From Vibrio chagasii (GTDB lineage: Bacteria > Pseudomonadota > Gammaproteobacteria > Enterobacterales > Vibrionaceae): DNA of 64,000 nucleotides. The translations under genes were made by a program, and so were the position numbers. The notes beneath the pieces were generated by a model. That model saw only the letters and a list, made by a program, of their open reading frames with translations, was not told the DNA's origin and ran no database searches. Positions 8,642-18,260 of this stretch are shown piece by piece (within the stretch, counting starts at the first letter, position 1; each line of letters opens with the position of its first letter). The DNA lies in assembly GCF_024347355.1 (NCBI RefSeq), contig NZ_AP025466.1, positions 1,736,001 through 1,800,000 of the forward strand. Direction: 5' to 3'.

Positions 8642-9322
8642 ATGAAATACCAAGACTTAATCCAAGCCTGTCAGCAAGATTGGCAAGATTACACCGAGCA
8701 TGATTTTGTTAAAACGCTGGCAAACGGCACTCTTGCTCAGCCGTGTTTTCTGCATTACTTGAAACAAGATTTTCTGTTCTTGAAACAGTATGCCCGTGCT
8801 TATGCATTGGCGATTTATAAGGCAAAAACACTAGCTGATATGCGCCGTGCTCTGCCAAGTGTTCATGCTCTATTGGATTCTGAAATTTCTCACCACGTGA
8901 CTTACTGTGGTCAATGGGGCTTAACGGAATCTGATTTAGAAAACGAACCAGAAGATTTCGGCACCGTCGCTTACACGCGATACGTTTTAGACGCGGGTAT
9001 GACGGGGGATCTTGTTGATCTTTATGCGGCATTGGCTCCGTGTTCAATTGGTTATGCTGTGATTGGTAAAGCGCTATTAGAAAGCAGTGACACTGTTTTG
9101 GAAGGTAACCCATACGCAAGCTGGTTGCAGCTTTACGGTGGTGAAGAGTTTCAGTCTGGCGTGGCAACAGGCGCTGAGTATTTCAATCAGCTACTGGCTG
9201 AAATTGATATCAACAGCGAGCGCGGCCAGAACATCGTGCATATATTTAAAACCGCAACGCGTATGGAAGTGGCTTTCTGGCAGCAAGGTCTGAATGCACT
9301 GAATGACTCAACAACGGCTTAA
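8642..9322 (+). CDS. tenA: TenA family aminopyrimidine aminohydrolase / thiaminase II
   Basis: 226 residues, all-helical heme-oxygenase-like fold. It converts aminomethylpyrimidine released from degraded thiamine into HMP. The family's catalytic cysteine is present in LAPCSIGYAVIGK, and the acidic pair in the segment HALLDSEISHH and the late EFQSGV...EVAFWQQG match the class with a Cys active site. It sits directly between the pyrimidine importer and thiM. The start ATG overlaps a good AAGGAATCTC site. Confidence 0.93.
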   Translation: MKYQDLIQACQQDWQDYTEHDFVKTLANGTLAQPCFLHYLKQDFLFLKQYARAYALAIYKAKTLADMRRALPSVHALLDSEISHHVTYCGQWGLTESDLENEPEDFGTVAYTRYVLDAGMTGDLVDLYAALAPCSIGYAVIGKALLESSDTVLEGNPYASWLQLYGGEEFQSGVATGAEYFNQLLAEIDINSERGQNIVHIFKTATRMEVAFWQQGLNALNDSTTA

Positions 9323-9350
9323 AGCGACTTTTACGAATAAGGACTAATCC

Positions 9351-10136
9351 ATGCTAACTGAACAAATCATCCAATCGCTGCGCGCAGTACGAGAGCAAAA
9401 GCCACTGGTTGTGAATATTACTAACTATGTGGTGATGAACAATACAGCCAATGCGTTATTGGCAATTGGTGCTTCGCCTATCATGGCGCACTCGCAACAA
9501 GAGCTGGTTGAGATCATGTCATTTTCTGGCGCTTTGGTGATCAACATTGGCACGCTCGACAGTGTCTGGGCGCCAAGAATGTGCTTCGCGGTTGAACAAG
9601 CGAACGCGAACAACAAGGTTGTGGTGCTTGACCCAGTCGGTTGTGGTGCAAGTACGCTGCGTACAGAGACTTCTCGTCAAATCGCACGTTTAGCGGATAA
9701 GCTAATCATTCGTGGTAACGCGTCTGAGATTATTGCATTGGCGGGCGAGCAAGCGCAGAGCAAAGGTGTGGATGCGCTTGATAGCAGTGGTGCTGCGTTA
9801 GGTGCTGCACAATGCTTAGTGGCTGAATACGGTGCAAATGTGGTGATTTCAGGCGAGACGGATTATGTTGTCACCAAAGACAGCGTAGTAACGTTAAACA
9901 ATGGACACCAAATGATGCCGTATGTGACGGGTATGGGTTGTACTTTAACCGCACTGACTGGCGCATTTGCTGCTGTTGGTGATGAAAGCGGTTTGGCTGC
10001 CGCGGCGGTATTAGGTGTGGTTGGTGAAATTGCTGCTGAGAACTCTCGCGGTCCGGGTAGCTTGCAAATGAGCTTGCTTGATGAGCTATATCAGTTAGAC
10101 GAAGAAACTCTGATTCAACGTTTGAAGATTCAATAA
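9351..10136 (+). CDS. thiM: hydroxyethylthiazole kinase
   Basis: 261 residues. It phosphorylates hydroxyethylthiazole for coupling by ThiE. Family motifs are present: [26 protein letters not shown] at the N-terminus (positions roughly 20-45), [11 protein letters not shown] in the centre, RGNASEI, and [17 protein letters not shown] with the catalytic Cys region. It closes the salvage operon; a strong terminator follows at 10195-10230. With thiD upstream it supplies both halves of thiamine phosphate by salvage. Confidence 0.95.
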   Translation: MLTEQIIQSLRAVREQKPLVVNITNYVVMNNTANALLAIGASPIMAHSQQELVEIMSFSGALVINIGTLDSVWAPRMCFAVEQANANNKVVVLDPVGCGASTLRTETSRQIARLADKLIIRGNASEIIALAGEQAQSKGVDALDSSGAALGAAQCLVAEYGANVVISGETDYVVTKDSVVTLNNGHQMMPYVTGMGCTLTALTGAFAAVGDESGLAAAAVLGVVGEIAAENSRGPGSLQMSLLDELYQLDEETLIQRLKIQ

Positions 10137-10194
10137 GGTTCATCTGCACCTAAGAAATCAGTTAGAAGCCTAACTTAAAACGCTTTAGTTATAG

Positions 10195-10230
10195 AAAAGC
10201 CCCCGACACTTATGTGTTGGGGGCTTTTTA
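10195..10230 (+). terminator. intrinsic terminator after thiM
   Basis: AAAAGCCCCCGACAC pairs with GTGTTGGGGGCTTTT around a short TTAT loop, followed by TTATT. It is nearly symmetric, so it may also act on the convergent chemoreceptor gene from the other side. Confidence 0.92.
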
Positions 10231-10272
10231 TTATTGGTTTGGAACTGTACCAGCAGTGTATAGACTAGCTGA

Positions 10273-12216
10273 CTAGGTTCTAAATCGGTTCACTTGGCTC
10301 TCTAGGTGATGCGCAACCTCAGTTAAGTCGCTAGCTGCACCTGAAATGCTGCTGACTGACTCTTGGTTACTTTGCGCGATGGTATTCGCACCTTGCGCAT
10401 TTTCACCCAGTGATTTGGTAAGACGATCCTGCTCATCAACCGAAACCGCGATTTGGCTGTTGGCTTGGTTCAGGTCTTGGATGTGTTGATTTATCACATG
10501 TAAGTTCTGAGAAGCTTGCTGCGCCTGTGTTGAAGCATCTGAAACCGTACTATGGCTCTCTTTGATCGACTCTAACGCATCTTTAGCGCCACGTTGTAGT
10601 GAGGTGATGAGCTCATCAATCTGGCTAGCAGAGTCTTGAGTACGCTTAGCAAGCGTTCTTACCTCATCCGCTACGACGGCAAATCCGCGACCTTGTTCAC
10701 CTGCGCGAGCGGCTTCGATCGCGGCATTCAGCGCGAGAAGGTTAGTCTGCTCTGATACGCCTTTGATTACTTCCAGGATTGCGCCAATGTTCATCGACTC
10801 TTTGTGTAGGTCGGTCACTTTCTGGCTGCTGACCTGCATGCTCTCATCGGCGCTGCCAATTTCATGCAGTGTTTTGTCTACTTCTTTGAGGCCCATCGCG
10901 ACGTTCTCAGTTGCTTGGTTGGCAACTTGAGAGGCGTGATTAGCACTTGAAGCGATTTCAGATGTACTTGAAGCCAGTTGGTCGACTGCGGTTGAGATGT
11001 TCATCATCTCGCTGTTCAACTGCGTTGCGTTGGTCGAGCTGTTGTTAGTCACTTGATTGAGTGACTCAGACATTTCACCAATACGCACACTAGAGCGGTT
11101 CACTTGGCTTACGATATCACGCAGAGATTCAATGGTGATCTCCATGTTAGTCAGCAGTTCACCAATCTCGTTCTTGCTCTCAATGTTCACTTCAACATTT
11201 AAGTTACCTTGAGAAAGCTCATTGGTGATCTGTTTAACTTGTGCGATACCTTTGGTAATAGAGCGAGTCACTAAAACGGCGCTTGTCATGCCGATAACTA
11301 ACGCCACACCCGTTAGTAAGATGATGATTTGAATTGAGCGCGTTTCACTGGCTTGCAGCTCTGGTGTCAGCGCCTGTTTCTGTTGTTCTAGAATGCTTTG
11401 AGCATCAGCTACCGCGATAGCTAAGCTATCACCAATCGAAGAAAGGGTAGCGGTTCTTTGAGTGTTCTCCAGCATCTGTTGATGAACTTGCTCAAAGCCT
11501 TTCGCATAGGCTTCACGCTGGTGAGAGAAGTCTTCAATCAGCTCGCTTTGGTAAGGAGAAGACTTCAGAGACTCAATATCACCCTCAATACCTGGCAGAG
11601 CATATTCAAAGATATCTTTACCTGCTTCGTAGGTTTTGAGGTTGTTGTTGTTCGAGTGGCTAATAACCGCGATCTTAGCTGCGAGAAAGTTCTCCATTAG
11701 CATACCTGCGTACAAGCTCGCGTTTGGATCGTTGTTATTGTAAGACTCATACAACAAGCTCTGTGCGGCTTTTAGCGCGTTAGTCTCTCTTTTGACCATC
11801 TCAACATTCACTAACTGGTCGATCATTAGCTGGCTCTGCTTCATTGAGCCATAGGCAGTATCAAAGGCTGCAACACTGTCTTGAACCAGCTGTATGCTTG
11901 ATAGGCTATCAGTGTTAGTGGTGTTTTCGATTAAGTTATTAAGCAGATCATCGATCGCTAGTTTGCTTGATTGATAATTCGCTTCATATTGCTCATCCAA
12001 TGACTCTAAGTAACGTTCAGAGGCTAAACGCATCTGAAGAAAGTGCACTTGAATGTTGCCAGACTGAGTCGCTTTGTGGCTGAGCTCGCTGTACTCGCTA
12101 AAGCCGTTCGACAAGGTTTGAATGCCTTTGTAGCTAACAAGGCCTGAAATGACGAAAAAGAGCAAGCAGATGGCAAACCCCAGCTTGATCTTAAGCGCTA
12201 TAGAAAGGTGGCGCAT
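10273..12216 (-). CDS. methyl-accepting chemotaxis protein
   Basis: 647 residues. A membrane segment lies at about 11-29, then a long helical periplasmic sensor (about 30-295) of the bimodular helical type with many Gln/Asn, a second membrane segment (about 296-318), a HAMP domain ([19 protein letters not shown]), and a cytoplasmic signalling coiled coil with the conserved tip [20 protein letters not shown]. It senses an unknown ligand and signals to CheA/CheW. It lies convergent to thiM and divergent from thiE, separating thiE from the rest of the thiamine cluster. No CheB/CheR pentapeptide is visible at the C-terminus (ends VNRFRT). Confidence 0.93.
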   Translation of the reverse strand: MRHLSIALKIKLGFAICLLFFVISGLVSYKGIQTLSNGFSEYSELSHKATQSGNIQVHFLQMRLASERYLESLDEQYEANYQSSKLAIDDLLNNLIENTTNTDSLSSIQLVQDSVAAFDTAYGSMKQSQLMIDQLVNVEMVKRETNALKAAQSLLYESYNNNDPNASLYAGMLMENFLAAKIAVISHSNNNNLKTYEAGKDIFEYALPGIEGDIESLKSSPYQSELIEDFSHQREAYAKGFEQVHQQMLENTQRTATLSSIGDSLAIAVADAQSILEQQKQALTPELQASETRSIQIIILLTGVALVIGMTSAVLVTRSITKGIAQVKQITNELSQGNLNVEVNIESKNEIGELLTNMEITIESLRDIVSQVNRSSVRIGEMSESLNQVTNNSSTNATQLNSEMMNISTAVDQLASSTSEIASSANHASQVANQATENVAMGLKEVDKTLHEIGSADESMQVSSQKVTDLHKESMNIGAILEVIKGVSEQTNLLALNAAIEAARAGEQGRGFAVVADEVRTLAKRTQDSASQIDELITSLQRGAKDALESIKESHSTVSDASTQAQQASQNLHVINQHIQDLNQANSQIAVSVDEQDRLTKSLGENAQGANTIAQSNQESVSSISGAASDLTEVAHHLESQVNRFRT

Positions 12217-12477
12217 AACTATCCCTATATTTACCTGATTCCTTCATTTTGGAGTATTTCATAAAACGGTGTATCGGGCATGCTCAAAGTGAATAGTTTG
12301 TGTAATAAGTAACGCTTTGGTTAAAAAGTTCAGATTTTTCGATATGATTTCAACGAGTTGCGTATTTGATCTGTTCGTGCAACGCAGAGATTTTAGTATT
12401 AACTCCCATGCATAGCAGGCGATTTGTCGGTAAAATAGCAGAACATCAATGATAGAAATCGATTAGAAAGGAACGGT

Positions 12478-13095
12478 ATGAACCCTTACAAGCTCTACTT
12501 GGTTACTGACGACCAACAAGATTTAGAAACGCTTAAGTTTGTGGTTGAAAAAGCGGTCGCTGGTGGCGTTACTATGGTTCAAGTAAGAGAGAAGCACGGA
12601 GATGTGAGAGCCTTCGTCGAGCGTGCACAAGCCGTTAAATCAGTTTTAGTTGGAACAGGTGTGCCATTGATCATTAATGATCGAGTTGATGTAGCATTAG
12701 CTGTGGATGCCGATGGTTTGCATTTAGGGCAATCGGATATGCCAGCCGCACTAGCACGTAAGCTGATTGGTTCAGACAAGATTCTTGGTTTATCGATTGA
12801 GACTGAACAGCAGTTACAAGAAGCTGATGACTTGCCGATTGATTACATTGGCCTCAGCGCACTGTTTGAGACTCAGACAAAAACAAATCTGAAAAAGTAT
12901 TGGGGTTATGAAGGTATTAAGTTGGCGTTGGAAACAACCAAGTTACCGATAGTCGGAATTGGTGGCATCAACGAATCTAATATCCCACAGTTGGTTGAAA
13001 CAGGTATTCACGGCTTAGCGCTAGTCTCTGCAATCTGTCACGCAGAAGATCCTAAAAAGGCGACGAAAGACTTAGTAAATCTGATGGGAGAGTGA
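12478..13095 (+). CDS. thiE: thiamine phosphate synthase
   Basis: 205 residues. It joins HMP-PP and thiazole phosphate to give thiamine phosphate. TIM-barrel signatures are seen: LYLVTDD at the start, TMVQVREKHGD, the HMP-PP/Mg site IINDRVDVALAVDADGLHLGQ (residues about 64-84), TQTK in the phosphate loop, and PIVGIGGIN. The loop reads ALFETQTK, with Glu where most members have Pro (FPTQTK). The start follows GAAAGGAACGGT. It is a stand-alone gene without a recognisable TPP aptamer in its 261-bp leader, unlike the salvage operon beyond the chemoreceptor. Confidence 0.92.
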   Translation: MNPYKLYLVTDDQQDLETLKFVVEKAVAGGVTMVQVREKHGDVRAFVERAQAVKSVLVGTGVPLIINDRVDVALAVDADGLHLGQSDMPAALARKLIGSDKILGLSIETEQQLQEADDLPIDYIGLSALFETQTKTNLKKYWGYEGIKLALETTKLPIVGIGGINESNIPQLVETGIHGLALVSAICHAEDPKKATKDLVNLMGE

Positions 13096-13105
13096 GTTTG
13101 TAGCG

Positions 13106-13143
13106 ACTAGAAAACAAATGAAGCGAGTCATTTGTTTTCTAGT
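13106..13143. repeat. 16-bp perfect inverted repeat after thiE
   Basis: Arms ACTAGAAAACAAATGA (13106-13121) and TCATTTGTTTTCTAGT (13128-13143) are perfect complements around a 6-base loop AGCGAG. It begins 10 bp after the thiE stop. There is no T-tract, so it is not a standard terminator; it could stabilise the thiE 3' end or act between the convergent genes. Confidence 0.85.
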
Positions 13144-13194
13144 TAGCGCGTATGAAAGCGCTCAAGGGAGCTTCAGCTGAAGATAGGACCTATC

Positions 13195-13572
13195 TTACTG
13201 AATACACAAAGCAATGGTGCCGATGATCATCAAAGCGATCGCTGCGTACCAACCGTACTGTGAGGTTTTATCGGCAACGAAAATCTTGATGTAATTGATT
13301 TCCTCATGTGCCATCGCAATAAAGTCGGTGTAGTTAATGGATAACTCGCGACTTGTCTCTTTTAAGTCATTTTGTAGTTTGTTGAAAGCCTCATCGATGA
13401 AGCCTTTTGTTTCCGAAGCTGACGGCGTTGCAGCCATCGTTAGGCTGTTCCAAACCGCCATACGCGATTCATATTCACTTTCACTGACACAATTAAGTAC
13501 GCGTAAATCATACTCTCGTTTGTTACGCTCTTTACCCATTTTCTCAGGGCAAATGTTTCTTAAAACGTTCAC
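13195..13572 (-). CDS. hypothetical protein with C-terminal membrane anchor
   Basis: 125 residues. The N-terminal two thirds are polar and helical, rich in Glu/Lys/Asn (for example AFNKLQNDLKETSRELSINY, likely coiled coil). Residues about 105-124 form one hydrophobic segment (YGWYAAIALMIIGTIALCI) ending two residues from the C-terminus, so it looks tail-anchored. I do not recognise a family. It is convergent with thiE. Two further in-frame Met codons near the N-terminus leave the start uncertain. Confidence 0.65.
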   Translation of the reverse strand: MNVLRNICPEKMGKERNKREYDLRVLNCVSESEYESRMAVWNSLTMAATPSASETKGFIDEAFNKLQNDLKETSRELSINYTDFIAMAHEEINYIKIFVADKTSQYGWYAAIALMIIGTIALCIQ

Positions 13573-13920
13573 GACAAATTTTCCAAAAGGTTCATTTAGA
13601 TATAAAAAAGCACTCGAAGAGCACTCATAAACTGGGGCGAATTAAATTCAAAAAGTGATCTATTTGAAGCTGTTATAGTCGACGTTAGCAATGCCTACAC
13701 GGGAGATTTGAGGTTAGGTCAGTAGTGTTAAAGAGCGATTTGGATTGATTCGTTAACCATGCATAGGCACGACAACCCCTTTCGGATCGCAGTTTAGTTA
13801 TGTCACTTTGGGACATCAACTAGGGTGTTTTGTCCAGACGACAAAGATATTTATCGGTGAAATGTGTCGAAATGCGGTAGTGCGGCGAAACGCACTACCG
13901 ATATTGCAATGTAGTTTTAG
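13573..13920. other. intergenic region, 348 bp
   Basis: Lies between two genes on the minus strand. It holds a perfect 10-bp stem (CGGTAGTGCG 13875-13884 with CGCACTACCG 13891-13900, loop GCGAAA) just beyond the LysR stop; without a T-tract it is a possible weak terminator for that gene. The rest shows no gene that I can support. Confidence 0.5.
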
Positions 13921-14823
13921 CTAGTTTGCTTGCCATTGATTGTATTGCAAAGAGTAACCTTCCAGCTTCTCAATCAGACTCGTGAGTACCGGGCCATTGA
14001 TGTGACGGCGTGACACCAAGCATCCTACCGGAGTTATCCAACCGCCATGCTCGTGTGCAACAGGCAGAGCAACGAGTTTTCCTTTATTTATGCCTTCCAT
14101 GACCATCATTTCAGGCACATTTGCCCAACCAACGTTTTGCTCTACTAGGTCGATGATGGTTTTGTGAGTGTTGGCATACCAAAGCATGGAGCTAATGCCA
14201 TAGGTGAACCACAGCTCACGTTGCTTTGAACTGCGTTGTACACACTGCCGATAGCGTTTTAAGTCTGAATCTTGAACTACTGGCAGCTTGCTGAGCTCAT
14301 GATCAGCAGAGCTGACGGTTAGGAAGCGTGCTTGGCCTAACAAAAAGAAATCCATATCAACTTTGAGCTCTCCATCCGCATAGATAATGCCGATATGTGC
14401 TTTTCCTCGTTTTACTAAATCCTCTACATCGAAGGTGGATGTCGTAATAATTTCGAAGTGTGTGATTGGAAACTGATCGGCTAGGGAGCTGATTATCTTA
14501 ATGAAATTTGTATCTATGATGCTTTCATCGATAGCAATAATAAGCTCATGCTCGTCTTCTTGTGCCAGTGATTCTACTTTTTGGTCGAAGTACTTTTGTT
14601 GATCAAGAATCGATTTAGCGACAGGCAATAAAGCTTTACCTGTAGAGGTTAAAACGGGGGTGTTCTTCTCTCTATTGAACAGCTCTTGGTCGATGGCAAT
14701 TTCTAAGTTGGCGATCGACTGACTAACATCGGATTGAGCTCGTTTTAACTTACGCGCTGCCGCAGAAAAAGAGCCACTTTCACACACAGTGACAAAGACT
14801 TTTAATTGCTCAAAACTGTACAT
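13921..14823 (-). CDS. LysR family transcriptional regulator
   Basis: 300 residues. The N-terminal winged helix-turn-helix (FEQLKVFVTVCESGSFSAAA, then AQSDVSQSIANLEIAI) is classic LysR, followed by an effector-binding domain of two alpha/beta lobes. It is transcribed away from the HlyD-DUF2955 operon, and in such arrangements it normally controls the divergent genes. Here its start codon abuts the truncated hlyD remnant with no intergenic region left, so its own promoter must lie within the remnant or be missing. The effector is unknown. Confidence 0.9.
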   Translation of the reverse strand: MYSFEQLKVFVTVCESGSFSAAARKLKRAQSDVSQSIANLEIAIDQELFNREKNTPVLTSTGKALLPVAKSILDQQKYFDQKVESLAQEDEHELIIAIDESIIDTNFIKIISSLADQFPITHFEIITTSTFDVEDLVKRGKAHIGIIYADGELKVDMDFFLLGQARFLTVSSADHELSKLPVVQDSDLKRYRQCVQRSSKQRELWFTYGISSMLWYANTHKTIIDLVEQNVGWANVPEMMVMEGINKGKLVALPVAHEHGGWITPVGCLVSRRHINGPVLTSLIEKLEGYSLQYNQWQAN

Positions 14824-14824
14824 G

Positions 14825-15460
14825 TTATCTCTCGCGACTTTGGCAACAGCGCGAGCTAACGTGACGAATGCTGAAGCAGACTTGGAACGCGCGAAGCAAC
14901 AAATGGGTAAAGAGGGTGAAGAGAACAGTCAAGTGAAAGCAGCATTGCTGGCGTTGGAACAAGCTCAACTTAACCTTGAACGCACTGTTATTAAAGCACC
15001 AACACAAGGTGGTGTGTCTAACTTCAGCTTGTCGGAAGGCTTTTATGCTTCCGCAGGCCAAGCGATCATGACGTTTGTCTCGACGGAGGATATCTGGATA
15101 GAAGCTTACTACCGTGAAAATAGTTTAGGTAATGTCACGGTTGGCGATGAAGTGGAAGTCGCTCTAGATTTTGCTCCGGGTCGAATCGTGAAAGGTCGTG
15201 TAAGCAGCATTGATTGGGGTGTCGATTGGGGACAAAACGATCAAGCAGGTAAACTTGCTCAGGCGAGTCAACAAACTGGCTGGTTGCGCCAAACTCAAAT
15301 GCTGCCAATTACTATCGAATTTGAACGAGATGCGATGCAAGGCATGCTGCGTGTTGGTGGTCAGGCGGATGTGATTGTTTATAGCGGCGATAACTTTGTT
15401 TTCAACGCAATAGGCAAACTTTGGATTCGATTTATAAGTGTATTGTCTTATGTCCGATAA
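14825..15460 (+). pseudogene. 5'-truncated HlyD/EmrA-type membrane fusion protein
   Basis: About 210 residues of the C-terminal part of a periplasmic adaptor: the second helix of the coiled-coil hairpin (ANVTNAEADLERAKQ ... ALEQAQLNLERT), the second lipoyl half (VIKAPTQGGVSNFSLSEGFY) and the beta-barrel/membrane-proximal domains. Missing are the N-terminal membrane anchor, the first lipoyl half and the first helix, roughly 120-140 residues by family length. Homology begins around 14830, directly after the LysR start codon. An ATG at 14822 exists but overlaps the LysR start and lacks a ribosome site. A deletion that fused the divergent genes is the simplest reading. The downstream partner overlaps its stop. 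Confidence 0.8.
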
Positions 15461-16469
15461 GCCTGTACTCGATCAACAAACACAGCAACGGATCCTGCGC
15501 TATACCGTCGGGGTCACGTTAGCTGTCTTTTTAGCTGCATGGATTAACTGGCCGCTTGCATTTGTAGCGCCAGTGTTTACGGCTAAGTTCTTAATTGATA
15601 AACCAAACCTACATAAAGAAACTGTCTACGAACTGTTATTGGCGGTGGTTGCCATCATGGCTTTAGGTTTGCTGCTGTCTCGCGGGATAACCCATTATCC
15701 AATCCCTCTGTTGATTTTGGTGGGATTAATGATGTTGTGGGGTTACTACTTGTTCGTAGACCCTAAATGGAACCTATTTGCTACCGTGTTATTGATTGCT
15801 GTGTTGATGTTGCCATTTATGGCGATTGATAACCCTGGTGTCTCAGTATTACTGGCATCTGGCTTGGCGGCATCAGGTGTGGTTTCTGTGATGATCTTTG
15901 CGTTAGTCCACGTTTTTTTCCCAGAACCTAAATCTGAATTCTCAGGGTTTGCAGCGGCGCCACTCGAAAAGAGACAGCGCTGGTATGCGGCATTTCGGGC
16001 TATGATTATCTCTTATCCAGTGGTGTGTTTTTTCTTTATTTTTCAAGTCTCTGAAGCGTTACTGACAATGATGTTCATTGCGCTACTATCGTTAATGATT
16101 ACGTCAGAGAAATCGATAAAGTTAAGTGCCTTTTTGGTGATCAGTAACGGTATTGGAGGCTTGTTGGCGATTGCGGCATTCTCGATTCTTTCGATTGTTC
16201 CTAACATTGTCTTCTATTCTTTGTTTATCGGTCTTGTTGCTATTCTTATGGCGACCAAGATCTATACCGTTTCAGAAAAAGCGCCGATCTTTGCCACTGC
16301 ATTTAGCACCTTATTGGTACTTGTTGGGAGCACATTGATGAGCTCTGGCGATATTGATAGCAACACTTTTATTCGCATATTCCAGTTAGTGTTAATTGGG
16401 ATTTATATGATTTTGGCTTCGCTTTTCCTCGAGACTAGGAATTGGAAGTTCTTACAAAATCAGCCTTAA
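15450..16469 (+). CDS. DUF2955 family inner-membrane protein (FUSC-like)
   Basis: 339 residues from the ATG at 15450, which overlaps the hlyD remnant by 11 bp; a GTG at 15438 is less likely. About ten hydrophobic segments are arranged in two halves with a polar linker around residues 160-180 (FPEPKSEFSGFAAAPLEKRQR). This matches the DUF2955 proteins that pair with HlyD-type adaptors and resemble aromatic acid/fusaric acid efflux pumps. With its adaptor broken, pump function is probably impaired unless another adaptor replaces it. Substrate unknown. Confidence 0.8.
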   Translation: MSDKPVLDQQTQQRILRYTVGVTLAVFLAAWINWPLAFVAPVFTAKFLIDKPNLHKETVYELLLAVVAIMALGLLLSRGITHYPIPLLILVGLMMLWGYYLFVDPKWNLFATVLLIAVLMLPFMAIDNPGVSVLLASGLAASGVVSVMIFALVHVFFPEPKSEFSGFAAAPLEKRQRWYAAFRAMIISYPVVCFFFIFQVSEALLTMMFIALLSLMITSEKSIKLSAFLVISNGIGGLLAIAAFSILSIVPNIVFYSLFIGLVAILMATKIYTVSEKAPIFATAFSTLLVLVGSTLMSSGDIDSNTFIRIFQLVLIGIYMILASLFLETRNWKFLQNQP

Positions 16470-16493
16470 TTTTTGCCTCTACAAGGACGTGTC

Positions 16494-17561
16494 ATGAAGT
16501 TAACCGATGATTTTTCTAAACAGGCGATTGACGCCGCAATTAAAATTGCTGCCATCGCTATACTGGTTTATTGGTGTTTTTCAATTTTACGCCCATTCAT
16601 TTTGCTGGTGGTGTGGGGCGCGATTATCGCGACAGCGCTGTACCCAGTAGCTGTTGCCATCTCAAACAAAACTGGGCTGTCGAAAGGTAAAGCCAGTGCA
16701 TTATTGAGCATCATTGGCGTGTTGTTGCTGCTTATCCCATTAGTGGCATTGTCTTCTGGCATCTACACGAGTGCATCCGACTTAATGACAGGGCTTCAGG
16801 ACGGAACCTTGTCTCTACCTAAACCAAAAGAGTCGTTACAAGATATCCCATTCATCGGTGAAAAGGTGTATGCGACCTTAGTTCATGCCTCTTCAAATAT
16901 CGAAGGCGTGTTCATCAAGTACGCGGAAGAGCTTAAGGCACTTGCCACTAAAGCGGCTTCAATATTAGGATCTCTTGGTGGTGGTTTTATTCAATTCATT
17001 ATCTCGACCATTATTGCTGGCGCGTTTATGAGTAATGCAGACAAATGCCAGACGGGTGTAACGCTCTTAGTCGCGCGCTTGACTGATGGTAAGGGTGTTG
17101 AATTAGTCCAGCTATCGAAATCAACGGTGCGCAGTGTTGTGCAAGGTGTGATTGGTGTTGCTGTCATTCAATCAATTATGTCAGCAATCGGATTAGTGAT
17201 TGCAGGTGTTCCTGCAGCGGCAATGTGGGCGTTGGCTGTGTTACTTATTGCGATTATCCAGCTACCTCCGATTCTTGCGCTATTGCCTGCAATTATCTAC
17301 ATGTTCAGTGTTGAATCGACTCTTGCGGCAAGCTTGTTCTTGGTGTGGTGTATTTTGGTGAGCGGTAGTGACGCTATCTTAAAACCTATGCTGTTAAGCC
17401 GTGGTTCTCATATTCCAATGTTGGTGATTCTGCTCGGTGCGTTAGGTGGTATGGCGATGTCTGGTATCGTAGGCTTGTTTGTCGGTGCAGTTATCTTGAG
17501 TTTGTCTTACGAGCTAATGGTCTCTTGGTTAGACTTGGAGCCAAAAGAAGAGGACAAATAG
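16494..17561 (+). CDS. AI-2E family transporter (PerM/YdiK-like)
   Basis: 355 residues from the ATG at 16494, chosen because AAGGA lies 7 bases upstream; a TTG at 16473 is the upstream alternative. About eight membrane segments are present with the family's central conserved block (VVQGVIGVAVIQSIMSAIGL, then LIAIIQLPPILALLPA) and the late GLFVGAVILSLSYEL. The family includes TqsA, proposed to export autoinducer-2, and ion or other solute exporters, so the name is not proof of substrate. It follows the DUF2955 gene by 24 bp and abuts the channel gene. Confidence 0.88.
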   Translation: MKLTDDFSKQAIDAAIKIAAIAILVYWCFSILRPFILLVVWGAIIATALYPVAVAISNKTGLSKGKASALLSIIGVLLLLIPLVALSSGIYTSASDLMTGLQDGTLSLPKPKESLQDIPFIGEKVYATLVHASSNIEGVFIKYAEELKALATKAASILGSLGGGFIQFIISTIIAGAFMSNADKCQTGVTLLVARLTDGKGVELVQLSKSTVRSVVQGVIGVAVIQSIMSAIGLVIAGVPAAAMWALAVLLIAIIQLPPILALLPAIIYMFSVESTLAASLFLVWCILVSGSDAILKPMLLSRGSHIPMLVILLGALGGMAMSGIVGLFVGAVILSLSYELMVSWLDLEPKEEDK

Positions 17562-18221
17562 ATGAAGGCAGTCTCGAAAGACGACAACTTCTATTTCCTG
17601 TTTTACGCACTATTGGTGTTGTTTTTTGGTTGCGCGGTGATGCAGCAGTTTTATCCGCAAGGCCAAAAAACGATTCTGTTCTTGATCATTATTACCTTAG
17701 CGGTTTCGATTGTCGGCATTCATAAAGAGCGGTCTCTGTATCGCTCTTGGTACGGTTTGTTATTGATTACTGCATCGGTGTCGGGTGTTTTCTCCTTTCT
17801 AGAAGGTTACAACTTGTCGATAGTGACGCTAACGGCATTAACCATGTTCCTGTTTTCGCATATTTACTCTGCATTAAGACAAGTGATGCAAGCGAAAACG
17901 GTCACTCCCAATCACATCATAGGCTCTATCTGTATTTATTTGCTGCTAGGCTTTGCGTGGTCGACTATCTACTTGTTGATTCTCGAGATCTTTCCTAACG
18001 CATTTAATGGCTTAGAAGAGCAAATTTGGCTAACCAATTTGTTTAATGCGATGTATTTCAGCTTTATTACTCTGACAACGGTAGGCTATGGAGATATTTC
18101 TCCAGCCTTGCCAGTTGCTCAGTTCTTTGTATTTATGGAATCGATAATTGGTAGTTTTTACCTAGCTATTATGGTGGCAAGTTTAGTCAGTATTCGGTTG
18201 GCACAGTCTCAGTCAGATTAG
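17562..18221 (+). CDS. K+-type ion channel protein
   Basis: 219 residues with about six hydrophobic segments. The last two form a pore domain with the potassium selectivity filter TVGYGD at about residues 174-179 (context SFITLTTVGYGDISPALP). No cytoplasmic RCK/TrkA-N domain follows; the protein ends soon after the last helix. The ATG is immediately after the AI-2E stop, so the two are probably co-translated. A half-terminator (AAAAAAGCCCGGC) follows but is cut by the IS4 element. Confidence 0.87.
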   Translation: MKAVSKDDNFYFLFYALLVLFFGCAVMQQFYPQGQKTILFLIIITLAVSIVGIHKERSLYRSWYGLLLITASVSGVFSFLEGYNLSIVTLTALTMFLFSHIYSALRQVMQAKTVTPNHIIGSICIYLLLGFAWSTIYLLILEIFPNAFNGLEEQIWLTNLFNAMYFSFITLTTVGYGDISPALPVAQFFVFMESIIGSFYLAIMVASLVSIRLAQSQSD

Positions 18222-18260
18222 CGTATATACAAAAAAGCCCGGCGATTGTCGCAATGTAGT

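Noticed and set aside
8709..9167. 152-codon ORF on the minus strand inside tenA
   Set aside because: It lies wholly opposite a well-supported gene and shows no recognisable domain; typical antisense shadow.
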